DNA of 64,000 nucleotides from Albifimbria verrucaria (lineage: Eukaryota; Ascomycota; Sordariomycetes; Hypocreales; Stachybotryaceae), in contig JAHREC010000049.1 of the NCBI GenBank assembly GCA_020081605.1, positions 992,001-1,056,000 of the forward strand, read 5' to 3'. A program made the translations under genes and the position numbers. Numbering within the stretch: position 1 is the first letter of the stretch; each line of letters begins with the position of its first letter. This document shows positions 1 to 12,458 of this stretch, one piece after another. Below the pieces are notes generated by a model. The model was given only the letters and a program-made list of their open reading frames with translations, ran no database searches and had not been told where the DNA came from.

Positions 1-326
1 CCGTCAATACATTTCAGCTTTCAAATAGTCTGGAATAGTCTGGAAGAAAAGCTGCCTGTCAGACTTCCAGGAAGAGCGTGCATGACGACAGTCAGGGGTG
101 AAGCAGATAGTTCATCCTTTCGAGTGCGAGCTTGGCATCTGAGCCGTGAACTACAAGATCGGCACTTTATTCCCTGCCATTTAAATCCACAATACATAGT
201 ACAATAGACTGCAGCATGACCATTCCTTGCTGTCCCTCGACTACCTAGACAATCGTAGCTTGCGCATGCACCTGACGCCTTTCACGCTGCAAAATAAAAT
301 CACACAAAGTACATCCCATCCACCGG

Positions 327-2359
327 TTAATTGTCTTCCACCCATTGTTCTATCCTCTCGACGAGCTCCATTTTTTTGCCAGCAGTGCTCAAGCCCTTCG
401 ACCCTAGTACGTCTCTGAGCTGGGCAACTGTCATCTTGACGATGCCACCACTTTCGACGGCAGCTTTCAGCTGGGCCGTGTTTAATGAGGATCCACTCGG
501 CTTCTCAGAAGCAGCTTTGGACTTCTTCGCTGGCCGGTCTTCATCGTCATCATCGGCTTCTCGCTTCAGCTTCTTCGCCGTCTGAGTGTTGCCGGTTTCC
601 GCATCCAATGTATTGGACCAGTCTTCCAAATAGCCGCCGGCTCGTTTGCTGATGGCTTTGTACTTTGGTTCTGTCGCATCGTCTGCCCGTTCGGGAACCT
701 CTTCTTCAAGAGCCAAGGCTTGCAGGATTCTGTAGTGCCATTGCAATGCGGGGTTGGGGTATTTTGTCGGATTGTACATTGCCTTGGGGAGCTGTAACTG
801 CTGGACAATGGTCCTCATCTGAGAGGTCAGTTCATCCGAGCCTCGAACCACGTCTCCAGGGGCTTGATGTCCCGGAGATCATCCACAAAAGGCAGAGGAT
901 ACAACCAAAGCCCAGCTGGGAGATAGGGAGTTCCTGAGTCATCTTCGCTGCGTTCTTTGGATGGTATGACTGCTGCCAACATGGGCTGTGCGTTAGCCCG
1001 CACAATGCACCAGGCAATACCGATTTTGTCATCTTGCAGGAGCTTATGCCAAAGGGCAGAAAATACACGGGTAGAGCCGATATAATCTTCCTCGCTCGGA
1101 AATATGAAGGTTGACTTCTTGACACTCGCCCAAATCGGAAGCATACTTCGGGGTTTGAATCCCAGGATTCTGATGACAGGTGGACCAAAGTCCTTCAATG
1201 ACTTTTGTTCTTCAGGCGTGTAGTAAACGTATGCGCCGCCAAATTTGTAAGCCTTCTTGATCTCCTGCTTCTCGACAGTTCTTGCGCTGTCCTCGGCAAC
1301 TCTTGTTGTTTCACCCGTGGCGATCTGAGGCTTTTCACCATCCAGCCAGATGTAACATGTACGTGCTGGAGTCTGTCTATGAAGGACATTGTAGCCCTTG
1401 ACAGAAATCTTCAAGCCAGGCGCAACCTCGAAAGGCAGATTGGAGAATAATGCTCGTTTAGGTGTTTGTTTAGAGTTGATATTTGAGATGAGTGAGTTTA
1501 GCAGTGTAATTCCATCCGCTGACTTTGATTCTCTGACTTCAGCCATGTTGGCCTCTCCCAATGGGTCTTGGTAGATAATGTCCTAACAGGGTCAGTGTCT
1601 TGTCCACTAAAGAGTAGCTTGGCGCGCAACCTACATCGTAGAACTTGGTAAGGTCAAACTTTTTGTCGCCACGAGTAAGAGGAAACAGGTCGATAATGAC
1701 ACCGAGGTCGTAAAGATCCTTGGCGCGCACCGCTGCGGCGGAACGAGCTGCCTTGTCGGATGAGTGCGGATCGTCATTGTCAGTGACGATGAAAAGGCGC
1801 CTGCTTCCGAAATTGGCGGCCTTGGTTGTGAAGATCTGGTTTGCGCAGAAGAATAGGTTCGACATGGAGACAGGTTCACTTGACGGAGTCAACACTTCAT
1901 CTTCGTCCTCCCCATCTTCGACGAGAGCCTTTAGTGCCTTGACGTCGTCTGCGGCTGGCACATCTAGGTCGGTGAAGAGGTAGCAGTGGGAGTAGCCCAA
2001 GCGACTCTGACCGCTGTCATCTTCGTAGAATTTGGACTTTTCCGTGCCGAATAACAGGATTCCCATCATGTCCTTGGGACTGGAAATGATGCGCTGCTCC
2101 ATCAGATGGTAGGCGCATTTTAGAGCAGCCAGGACAGGGCTATCACGATCTGCTTTCTTGGAGTCTGAAGCTGGAGGCGGCTTCAGCATTGAGTCGCTCA
2201 CTTCAATGGCTAGGAGCACGGCATCCTTCTGGGCCTTGTAGCTCTGGACGGGGTTAGCGCCATGATGTATAACTGCAGTGGTTGTCTTACGGTCTCATCA
2301 ATTTCCTGGTCTGCTTCGTCTTCCTCATCTTGTCTCCAGTCATTGCCATTTTCTGCCAT
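327..2359 (-). CDS. ku70: Ku70, DNA end-binding subunit of the NHEJ Ku heterodimer
   Basis: This encodes the 70-kDa Ku subunit that, with Ku80, rings broken DNA ends for non-homologous end joining in the nucleus and also acts at telomeres. Exons are 2359-2291, 2243-1635 and 1582-327, with introns of 47 and 52 bp. The start begins MAENGNDW and is acidic. A vWA-like N-terminal domain (roughly residues 30-230) is followed by the Ku beta-barrel, the conserved helical arm containing QQLQLPK and [12 protein letters not shown], and a C-terminal SAP DNA-binding domain ([15 protein letters not shown]) ending EQWVEDN. One apparent frameshift lies at about 852: the frame reading DIKPLE must pass into the frame reading [12 protein letters not shown]. 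One inserted base gives 644 residues, the usual fungal length. The gene diverges from ferrochelatase. The family call is certain; whether the frameshift is real cannot be decided from sequence. Confidence 0.95.
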
Positions 2360-2804
2360 GTTTGCGACTATGAATTGGTGTTTACTTGTTTCTGTATGGT
2401 AGGATAACGTGAATGGGGATCAATTGCGACGCAGCTGGGCATATATAAGGGTGACCTCACAGCAGTGCTCTAGGCAAACGCGCAGCTAGTCGCTTGGCCT
2501 CGCGTAGGCAGTCACGTCGTCACGTGATAGTATCAGCAATTGGCCAACTCTCATTGGGTCGGGGTTACGATATGGGTCCCACGTAAGCTGTCGAATGGGC
2601 AAAGAGACTTTGCCGTTCTGAGGCGCATTAGCCCGATCTGCAGAATTGTCCCATATCGTACATCATCGGACAACTAGCGGCGACGTATTCGGCTTCCGGT
2701 GTCATCCCCGAACCTGAAAGGCCTTATTCTTACATCCACCTAGACAAGACAGGTTCCGCGTGCATTCTCTCCCAGAGTTCGCGATCATCCTGAAATCAGT
2801 CGCC
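2360..2804. promoter_or_regulatory. Bidirectional promoter between Ku70 and ferrochelatase
   Basis: The 445-bp gap separates two outward-facing start codons. Seen in it are a CACGTG E-box-type palindrome at 2521-2526 next to a CACGTC copy, and ATTGG (an inverted CCAAT) just downstream at about 2553. A TATA-like ATATATAA lies about 90 bp upstream of the Ku70 start on its strand. Binding by bHLH or Hap-complex factors is inference from the motifs only. Confidence 0.45.
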
Positions 2805-4202
<1,398 letters not shown>

Positions 4203-6537
4203 GCGGTTTGTTAGCCAGCGAGCTCCCGGCTCCACTGTGTATATAATAGACCTAAAAATAAAGAGTCTGGCGTTGGTGCTGGACAGAGACAGTGTATTAA
4301 TACATTTGCCAGATGATGAACTGTTGACATATGCTTTCCCTGTCCTTTTAGATATGGCTGCTAGAAATGCGGCGAGAGCTTCTGTGATTTATTTCTTGTT
4401 TGCTCTTGTCCTCTCGCGTCTGCTTCCAATGCAGTCTGATACAGACCTACCTATGCTGTGCATACGCTTGACATTCATGACACGTTGAGTCTACGACAAA
4501 ATAAAAAAAGGTGGAATTGTGCGTTGACTTTTCACGATGCTTTGAAGATGAATGTTAATCCCACAAAATGATATTAGTGGGTGTGGTAGAGCGAACCGTC
4601 GATCTGGGCTTATTTTCATGAAGCTTGTCACTTGGTGGGACAACAGCGCACGCGCACAGGCATTGCGGTGGTCGGTGCGCCCTCTGGGAGCAAACGGGGT
4701 CTAATGTAATTTTGTTTACTCGGGATTCATGATGAAACATTTGCGCATGACACACGTCGTCGGGGTAAATGGGCGAGAGCCGCAGAATATCCTGCAATGG
4801 ATGATGAGAAAGCCACGGCGGGCTTACAGACAAGCGGTGCAACACGATTGACTCAAGCGACTGGTCGATTACTGAGTTTGTGAGACCACGGAGGATGAAC
4901 GTGGTATAAGCGGACTGGCGGGCGAGTTGCTGTGATGAGTGAGTGAGTGAGTGGAAATGGACAAGGATCGACACGAGCAATTGAAGATGCTTGTAAAAAA
5001 AAACCAGAAAATCAGGACAGATCAGGACAGCAGGTTACCATTGTCATGTCACCGTTACTTTTTCATTTATCAATTTTTTTCTCTTGTCGCAACGAACCAA
5101 TCCTCCTTCTCCGCACACGATTGTCTCCTCGTGATTAAAAGTCAGGGGCAGCATGTAGCATACACACAGCACAATGTCTGGAACACCAAGACCAGATTGA
5201 GTTAAGTTTCGTGAAGCCCAGGGATCCCGGATATAAATATGGTTTTTGGGAAAATTGGCGAATGCACCGAAAAAGGAACACGAGGCCAATCGCGGTGGCG
5301 TTCCTCGTGCGCTCCAACGGGCCATGCTAAGGCCAGGTACTGCAGCGGTTGGGGGAGCTTGTATACGGGTTGGGTCGTCTCCGGACGAGTGGTGAGTCTG
5401 GCTAGGCGTTTGACCAAAGATTCACTGCCACTGCCGAAAGGGAGGGAGGCAGCAAATGACACTAGCATGGCACAGGATAATAACTGGCTGCGTTTTTCCT
5501 TTCCCCTTGCTAGCCAGCCAAGCCAGTGTTCTGCTGTCTCTGCGAAAACCAAACGCCCCATGCACCCCATACTGATTTCCTTCATCCTCCCTTTAATATC
5601 TAGGGTCTCCTTCTCCTGTCTCTAGTCGCGACTCGTCGTACCGGTACATGAGCCGTGTCCCCACAGCCAATCAAGCAGCCTGCGCCGGCCAATCAATGCC
5701 ATTTCCTGCTCCAGAACATGGCGCTCCACTATGCGCTAGCCCTGATCGGGCCAGGGACCCAGCACAAGCCCCTTTCACTCCCGTACCTGCACGCACCTGC
5801 GCATGGGCTCAGGTACCTGGAGCCCAAGCTTCACCAGGCGTTGGGACACGTTGGACGTAGGCTTGCTCGAGTACCCCGAGGGGCCCTGTGCTGTGCTGCA
5901 GTACTGGTACGTTCACTAAAGGTGCTAGACATTGCAGACGGACAGGTACCTGACCTGCAGCTTGTTAGCACAAGAATTTCCACTCCTGGGCCGCAATCCC
6001 AAAATTTCCACGTTCCCTTCCCCTACTCGTCCGACCTCGTCCCCAGCTCCATCTCCATCTCCGTGACGCTTCACTCACTTCCCCTTCTACTTCGTCTCTT
6101 CTCCCCGTCCCCCATCATTGCTACCTCCTCCACCCCGTCCCATCTCTGCGCCTGGGATTTCGCCTTCGACCGATTCCAACCTCTGTCGCCCCCGAATTCA
6201 GGCCATTGACACGCGTCAACTCCTCCCTTGGTACGTTGTGCTTGCACGCCCTGGACCCTGCCTTAGCTTCTCCTGAGCCACCGCGCGCCTTTGGATTTGG
6301 ATAGATAGCAAGAGGCAGACACTCACGGCAGGAATCCTCGAAATCCACCTCTCTGCCTCGCCTTGTCGCTGCCTCCTGGCCTTGACTTGGACTGCGTCCT
6401 CCATCGCCGCTCGCCGCCTTTCCTGGCTTCCTTCATTTGCTGCTACTTCATCCCTGACGTAGCTAACTCAAAAATCACCAGATCCTCCCTCTACTCTCCT
6501 CCCCGAGTAACCGGTCGACCGTTCTTTATACATCGAT
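4203..6537. other. Intergenic region and long pyrimidine-rich septin leader
   Basis: No gene can be supported here. The first part is the ferrochelatase 3' region. From about 5990 to 6530 the + strand is strongly C/T-rich, typical of a fungal promoter and 5' untranslated leader, and it runs straight into the septin start at 6538. Two palindromic AGGTACCT sites lie at 5811-5818 and 5944-5951. Open frames here (for example 5655-6209 + and 4555-4980 -) have low-complexity composition and no recognisable domain, and are taken as chance. Confidence 0.5.
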
Positions 6538-8832
6538 ATGGGTAAGATGACTCTTTCTACTTTACTGCCACGTGCATTACACCGTCTCCCCAACGGCAAG
6601 AGGAACTCCGTCCTGGGCCACGAGGTCGCCCGGCCACCACCTCCCGAACCTGGGCAATATCATCTTTCGCTCCTTGGCACAATCATCAAACGGCCTCATC
6701 TCTTCATCGACACTTCCATATCCCAACGGCAATCGCCTCTGCTATCTACTCTTTCTTGGGTCTCCTTTTTGGTCCTTTTTAAAGCGTCCCGAAAGCATCA
6801 CACTCGTTTGAGAAAACCGCCCCGTATCACACACGCATAAACGGCCTGCCAACACCATGACTTTCGACCTCATCCATCATGTCAAGGCTCGAACCCGCAG
6901 TGTTCAGTTGGACAAGACCAATTTGCCTATGCCTGCCGCCCCTGAACCCGTCGAGCTGGATGCAGCTCAGTCTCAACCATCCAAGCGGACTAGCAGCCTG
7001 CCCTCAAGTCAGGAGAACCAGGAAACTTCGCGCCCCAACAGTACCAGCTCGTGCCAGAACACCATCCGTCGGTTCCGCAGCATGCTGGAGGTCGAGGAGC
7101 CGCCCAAGTTGGGCCCGTGGAAGCCAATGTCCTTTGAGGAACTTTACGCCGCCCCGTTAAGGAGACTACCAACCAACCAACCCGCCGGAAATCCTTGGCC
7201 CACCCTTTCGATGTCCGGGTTGAGGAAACCAAGACTGTATCCATAGTCAAAGTCAAGGACTCGATCAGTTAGGAGCCTCAACACGAACTTGCCTACATCA
7301 TATATCAATTACACGTCTACTTGAAAAGCACCTGGGCTAACACCTCCTTGTTTTAGCTTCTAACGGCGCCGAATCCCTGTGCCGGCGGCTCCCGCCTCGC
7401 CTCCCAATGGCAAGCCAGATACCCTGATCGAGCAACCCGAGGAATTTCAATCGTCTAACAGCGGCCCAATAGTTCCCTCCCAGTCTTCGGTTATTGACAA
7501 CAGGAACATTGTCCGGAGAAAGCTGACCAGCTATGTCGGTTTCGCCAACCTTCCCAACCAGTGGCACCGAAAGAGTGTGCGCAAGGGCTTCAACTTCAAC
7601 GTGATGGTTGTTGGTAAGTCGTCGCGCCTCCCACAGGTTGGACAAGTGACATATCGCTGACTGTTTCCCTTAGGTGAGTCCGGCCTGGGCAAGTCGACCC
7701 TTGTCAACACTCTCTTCAACACCTCCCTTTACCCTCCCAAGGAGCGCAAGGGACCTAGCCTGGACATCATTCCCAAGACTGTTACCATCCAGTCCATCAG
7801 CGCGGATATCGAGGAGGCCGGTGTCCGTCTCCGATTGACTGTTGTTGACACACCCGGCTTCGGTGACTTCGTCAACAACGACGAGTCTTGGCGCCCTATT
7901 GTGGACAACATCGAGCAGCGTTTCGATGCTTACCTCGATGCTGAGAACAAGGTCAACCGCATGAACATTGTCGACAACCGTATTCACGCCTGCGTCTTCT
8001 TCATTCAGCCCACTGGCCACTCCCTGAAGCCTCTGGACATTGAAGTCATGCGCCGTCTTCACACCAAGGTCAACCTTATCCCCGTTATTGCTAAGTCGGA
8101 TACTCTTACCGATGAGGAGATTACTAGCTTCAAGGCCAGAGTAAGTTGTCTGTGTATGTGTTGTATGAAGCGTTTGTTAACGTACCATCTCAGATCCTGT
8201 CCGATATCCAGTACCACGGCATTCAGATCTTCGAGGGTCCTCGGTACGAGCTCGATGACGAGGAGACTATTGCTGAGAACAACGAGATCATGTCCAAGGT
8301 GCCCTTCGCTGTCGTTGGTGCCACGAACGAGATCACCACTGCCGACGGCCGCAAGGTCCGTGGTCGTCAATACCCCTGGGGTATCATCGAGGTGGACAAC
8401 GAGGAGCACTGTGACTTTGTCAAGCTCCGCCAAATGCTCATCCGAACCCACATGGAGGAGCTCAAGGAGCACACCAACAACAACCTGTACGAGAACTACA
8501 GAACCGAGAAGCTCATCGCCATGGGCGTCTCGCAAGACCCCAGCGTGTTCAAGGAGGTCAACCCTGCCGTCAAGCAGGAGGAGGAGCGTGCTCTGCACGA
8601 GCAGAAGCTCGCCAAGATGGAGGCCGAGATGAAGATGGTCTTCCAGCAGAAGGTATCGGAGAAGGAGAGCAAGCTCAAGCAGTCCGAAGAGGAGCTGTAC
8701 GCCCGTCACAAGGAGATGAAGGAGGCCCTCGACCGCCAACGTGCCGAGCTCGAGGACAAGAAGCAGCGTGTCGAGAGTGGACGTCCGCTGGAGAAGGAGG
8801 GCCCCAAGCGCAAGGGTTTCTCCCTCCGATAA
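6538..8832 (+). CDS. cdc3: Septin, Cdc3/AspB type
   Basis: Septins are GTP-binding proteins that assemble into hetero-oligomeric filaments and rings at septa, hyphal tips and branch sites. The first exon is only ATGG (6538-6541). An 815-bp intron follows, ending in a classic GCTAAC...TTTTAG acceptor at 7356; later exons are 7357-7613, 7674-8140 and 8194-8832. The G1 P-loop [10 protein letters not shown]3 DTPG and G4 AKSD motifs are all present, then a C-terminal coiled coil rich in Glu/Lys (about residues 360-440). The N-terminal stretch [15 protein letters not shown] points to the Cdc3/AspB group rather than Cdc10, 11 or 12. One apparent missing C in the CCC at 7375-7377 breaks the frame in exon 2; restoring it gives MASNGAESPVPAAP and exactly 455 residues. 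Assignment to the Cdc3 group is by motif memory, not alignment. Confidence 0.92.
6857..7272 (+). CDS. Coding-like small ORF nested in the septin first intron
   Basis: I do not recognise this protein. An ATG with a good context (CAACACCATGA) opens a frame that runs cleanly to the CCCC at 7152-7155. There the coding-like reading moves to the next frame, as if one C were missing, and continues to a TAG at 7270-7272, giving 138 residues. The product begins [15 protein letters not shown], has a Ser/Pro/Gln-rich middle, a [21 protein letters not shown] block, and ends in a mixed charged/beta-like tail ([18 protein letters not shown]). Codons are GC-ending like the neighbours, unlike intron sequence. 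It lies on the septin strand, entirely inside the 815-bp intron, so it could be a separate gene, an alternative first-exon product or a translated leader ORF. No signal peptide or membrane segment is visible. Confidence 0.5.
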
Positions 8833-10170
8833 GATACCCAAGCCCAGCAGGATCCCGCTTTCACCTGTGCTTTTCCAACGACCCACGTCAGAGTTTCATG
8901 ATGCCCTCAAAATACCAGCTCGATGCGCTCTTTCTTCTATTCGCTTCTTTATTTTGTCACCCTTTTCTCGCCGCCTTTTCTTTTAATCACCAAGACACCC
9001 ACCTAATCTCATACGGCTAAGATCTGCTTGTTTCACAGAAGCGACGCTTGGCAAATCTCTTTTGGAGAACAGTCATGCTACAGCGGAGGAGACATTATGC
9101 AGACTATGATATAAAAACATCCCAGCAAGTACATGGAAGGAAAAGAATTCGGGTGTGTGCGGAGTGGGAGATATGACTGGTCGTTCTCCCCGCCGCGGCT
9201 CTTGAAACTCGCAAGAGATTGTTTCTTCTCGCTCAAGGTCAAACAGGAATGGAAGGGGCGATGGCTGGCGTTGTCGCATGGCGATGTTTGCCCGTCCTGC
9301 AGAGGGGCTTGTTCCCGTCTGTGCCTACTTTCCCTTACGTCTGGTCTTTTCGATTGCAACACAGCAGCCCGTGCGGACATCATGCGTGTATCTCGTCTTC
9401 CTCCCTGATATGGCCTCGGATACCCCACCCTTTTACTCGTCTGGATGGAGCATCGGCTACGGATTTGAATTAGACAGGAGCAGATGGTTGGTTGACGATG
9501 GGGACGGGCAGCAATTGTTGTATTTTAGCAATGTGGCAGGGACAGGTTGTTTTAAGTCCCGCCGCACAGATATCGTCTAGGCTTGTGTGTCCTATGTCTC
9601 GTAACCTTTTCTATCTTAGCTAGTTGAATTCTCTTGTGTTTCTTATGCTTTATCTGGGCCGCGTTTAGTTGGTATAATTGTGACATAGAAGTAACACGGC
9701 AGAGCTGTAAACGAAATTGTGCATTAGTGACTGTTATGCGCACTGAGAACGCACTCGCTTTGTCTGTGGACGTGCACAGGTCAGCTCTTTTTATGAGAAA
9801 GTAAGTACATGGACCCTTATGTTTAGAATCATTGCCATGTCTCTCAAACTAAATGCTCAGCGACTTGAAAATTTCACTTTGCATCAATCTCACTTCTCAA
9901 CGAACACGTTTGCATTGCACGAGAGCAACTTGTATGATCATGCAACATCAATATGTTAGGCCAACATGGGGAGCTATAATACAGAGGCAATTGTAAAGAT
10001 GGGCATTCATTCTCGACTCATCCGCTGAGCAACCATACTTGCGCCGTTTGATAAATGTCCTAACCAGTAACCAGTCTCAACCCGTATATGTATTTTCAAG
10101 AGTCGTCTTTTTCTCCCTCCGCCCGTGGTACAGTCGGAAACCCCGATGAAAGTCAGAGAAGGGTCGCTAT
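8833..10170. other. Intergenic, convergent 3' regions of septin and fis1
   Basis: About 1.3 kb between two convergent genes. It holds no open frame with recognisable or coding-like content and becomes AT-rich towards 9580-10000. I see no RNA gene or repeat in it. Confidence 0.5.
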
Positions 10171-10826
10171 CTATCGCTTTCTCGCGTTGCGCAACAGGAA
10201 GGCGCCCACGACGCCGGCGGCGATGCCGACACCGCTGAGGATGGCGACGCCCATGAGGCCCTCCTTGGCGACCTTGTCGTCGATGAGCTGGCGCAGGTTG
10301 GCGGCCTGGAGGTTGGCGGGCTCCTTCTCGAGGAGGAGGTCGTTGTAGCGGCGGGCCTCTCCGTAGTTGCCGAGCTTGTAGCTGCCGAGAGCGAGGTAGT
10401 AGAGGCATTCACGGCGGCGCTCGGGGGCGAGGCGGAAGATCTCGGAGAGGAGGCGGACGCCGAGCTGTTGGTGGTGGCGGTCGGTGGACTTGACAAGGCC
10501 CTGGTTGGGTATGTTAGCAGAGTTGATAGGCGGGAGCGAGGAGAAGGGGAGGAGGTATACCCAGGCGTAGTTGAACTTGGTCTGGACACCGGCCATCTCG
10601 CCCTCTTTCTCATATTGCGCGCGCAGGACGTTGAGCTCTGAGGCGTTCAGAGGCCTATGGTATGCGGTTAGAAGAGGTGATTCTTGAGGATTGAAGGTGG
10701 CATTAGACTCACGTCTCTGCGTCGAGCGCATCTATCATCGGCGGAAGTCATGGTCAGCTTCTGAGTCTCCATCGTGAACTAGCTCGGCCGTTGCGCTGGG
10801 GACTCACATGGTAGTTCCGTAACCAT
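10171..10826 (-). CDS. fis1: Mitochondrial fission protein Fis1
   Basis: Fis1 is a tail-anchored outer-membrane protein that recruits the dynamin Dnm1 to mitochondria and peroxisomes through adaptors. Four exons: 10826-10808 (19 nt), 10731-10713 (19 nt), 10654-10561 and 10500-10171, giving 153 residues. The spliced N-terminus reads MVTELPYALDAETPLNASEL, which fits the family; a start at internal ATGs would not. TPR-like helices follow ([59 protein letters not shown]), then a C-terminal transmembrane helix ([22 protein letters not shown]) and the basic tail RNARKR. No frame error was found. Two consecutive 19-nt exons mean automatic annotation would probably miss the true start. Confidence 0.95.
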
Positions 10827-11416
10827 CTTGGCTCTGAGGTCTTTATACACGCTTTTCGTACTAGGTCGAACAAGTCAGGGCTCTGTCCTAGCAAAGCCGA
10901 TACCCGTGGGAAATAACGTCCGTTCAGTGGAAAGGGGAGAAAGAAATGTCGTCGTGGGCTTCGTCTAATCGGTCGTGGTCTGTCGTTCGCTGGCCCGAGG
11001 AAGCGGGTGGAAAGAAAGCTGAAGGTGTGGCTTGTGCAGCTTGGTTTCGTGTGGCGGCGATGACGATGGCACATGATGGCGTGGCAGGGGCCTGGGGGCC
11101 GATAAGCGATAAGGAGTGGTCGTCCCGGCGACCAGGGATTGCTGTTTTGGGTGGGAGGGACAGGCACCATCACGACGCTAGGGGCCCGAGATTAATTCTC
11201 CTTGTAAGATTGTCTGTTGATTAAAGCCATCGCCAGACGACTGCGTTTGCTACTCTAATTCACCCTGTTAAATACGATATACTTGCCGCGGCTTACTGGT
11301 GTCAACAGCTCTGCTCAGAATTACCCACGAACATCTCGTGTTTGCTATACATTTCAACACAAACCCAAACCAAACCACATCCTACTTCTCAGCGCCTAGC
11401 TGAATAAATCATCAAG
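10827..11416. promoter_or_regulatory. Divergent promoter region between fis1 and spc24
   Basis: A 590-bp gap separates outward-facing starts, so it should hold both promoters. No clear TATA or CCAAT box stands out. The part next to spc24 is C/A-rich (ACCAAACCACATCC), a common fungal leader composition. Confidence 0.35.
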
Positions 11417-12076
11417 ATGTTGCTTGCAGAAGATCCCGCAACTGTAAGCATCACCGAAAAGCCTCCTACGCATAACCGCAGTACCTAATCCTCCCGTGCA
11501 CAGCTCATCCACCACACAATCAACAACTTCAACATCAACCCCGACAAGCTCGCCGTCGCCCGCATCGGCGAGTCCCTCTCCACGCTGCAGCAGGCGCGCG
11601 ACCTGCGCGTGCGCGACGCCGAGTCGGGCCTCAAGCGCGTCACGCGGCAGCTCAACACACTCTCCTCGCAGTACGAAGACCTGGTCGCGTCGCACTCGTC
11701 CGCCGACCACGCCTCGCGCATCGCCAGCCTCGACACGCGAAAGTTCCGCACCGCAAAGGCTGCCAGCGACGCCGAGACCGAGGCCGAGCGTCTGGCCTTG
11801 CAGGCTGCTGACCTGGCTGCCCGCCTTCAAGAGCTGGAGCTGCAGGGCGTCGAGGGCGACGAGAGCGCGAGGCGGAGGGACCCTGTGGATGACGAGGTGC
11901 TCCTACGTTTGAAGGTGTACCGCAGCCTGGGCATCGACATCGAGCGCGACGAGAAGGACGGGGAGTGGACCAAGGCAGTGGTGCGGAACGACAGGAAGGG
12001 CGATGTCCACGTGGTGAACATGGACAAGAAGTTCTCGCGATACTTCTACGCCAACTACTTCTGGCAGACGCTGTGA
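11417..12076 (+). CDS. spc24: Kinetochore protein Spc24 (Ndc80 complex)
   Basis: Spc24 pairs with Spc25 at the inner end of the Ndc80 complex and links microtubule-binding heads to the inner kinetochore. Exons 11417-11443 and 11504-12076 are joined across a 60-bp intron, giving 199 residues without frame problems. The N-terminus (MLLAEDPAT then [21 protein letters not shown]) and a long Ala/Glu/Arg-rich coiled coil (about residues 35-130) are followed by a small globular RWD-like domain with [14 protein letters not shown] and [22 protein letters not shown], the most conserved stretch of fungal Spc24. GC content is very high in the coiled coil. The call rests on the C-terminal block and is firm. 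Confidence 0.93.
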
Positions 12077-12458
12077 AGGCGACCGACCAGGTCCGTTATG
12101 ACTTTGCAATGAGGGGGCTTTGGTTGTTTGGGAAATACCGGGTGTTAGGGCGCTTGGGTGCACCAGGCGTGGGCCTTTGATTTAGAGATGATTGGAACGA
12201 TGTAGTTTTATTATGCCAATACCCAGTTTCCGTTCGTAACGCCACCTATATCCAGAAACAATGGAATTCCATTATGCTTTCATGCCAGCCATCAGCGAGC
12301 TTTCCTTCTGTCAAGACTATGGTAATTCTGCCACCAATGTATCATTGTAACAGGGGCTTTTGAGTATTTGGAGAAGAGATACAAGAAATCCGAGATATCA
12401 TAATTCTTTAAGTACGTTCCGCTAGCTGTATCAGTCTGCTGTCGCGGAAGAATACTTT

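Noticed and set aside
4555..4980. 141-codon minus-strand frame downstream of ferrochelatase
   Set aside because: No recognisable domain, no coding-like codon use and no plausible promoter; it lies in the septin upstream region.
5655..6209. 184-codon open frame upstream of the septin
   Set aside because: Composition is low-complexity Ser/Pro/Leu from a C/T-rich leader, with no domain and no conserved splice site. It is most likely chance in the promoter and 5' leader.
8059..8886. Long minus-strand open frame (275 codons) opposite the septin
   Set aside because: It is Leu/Val/Asp-rich because it mirrors GC-ending codons of the septin GTPase and coiled coil; a shadow frame.
10713..10739. Fis1 starting at an internal ATG giving [10 protein letters not shown]
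   Set aside because: A 19-nt upstream exon joined through a good GTGAGT donor gives MVTELPYALDAETP, which matches the family N-terminus.
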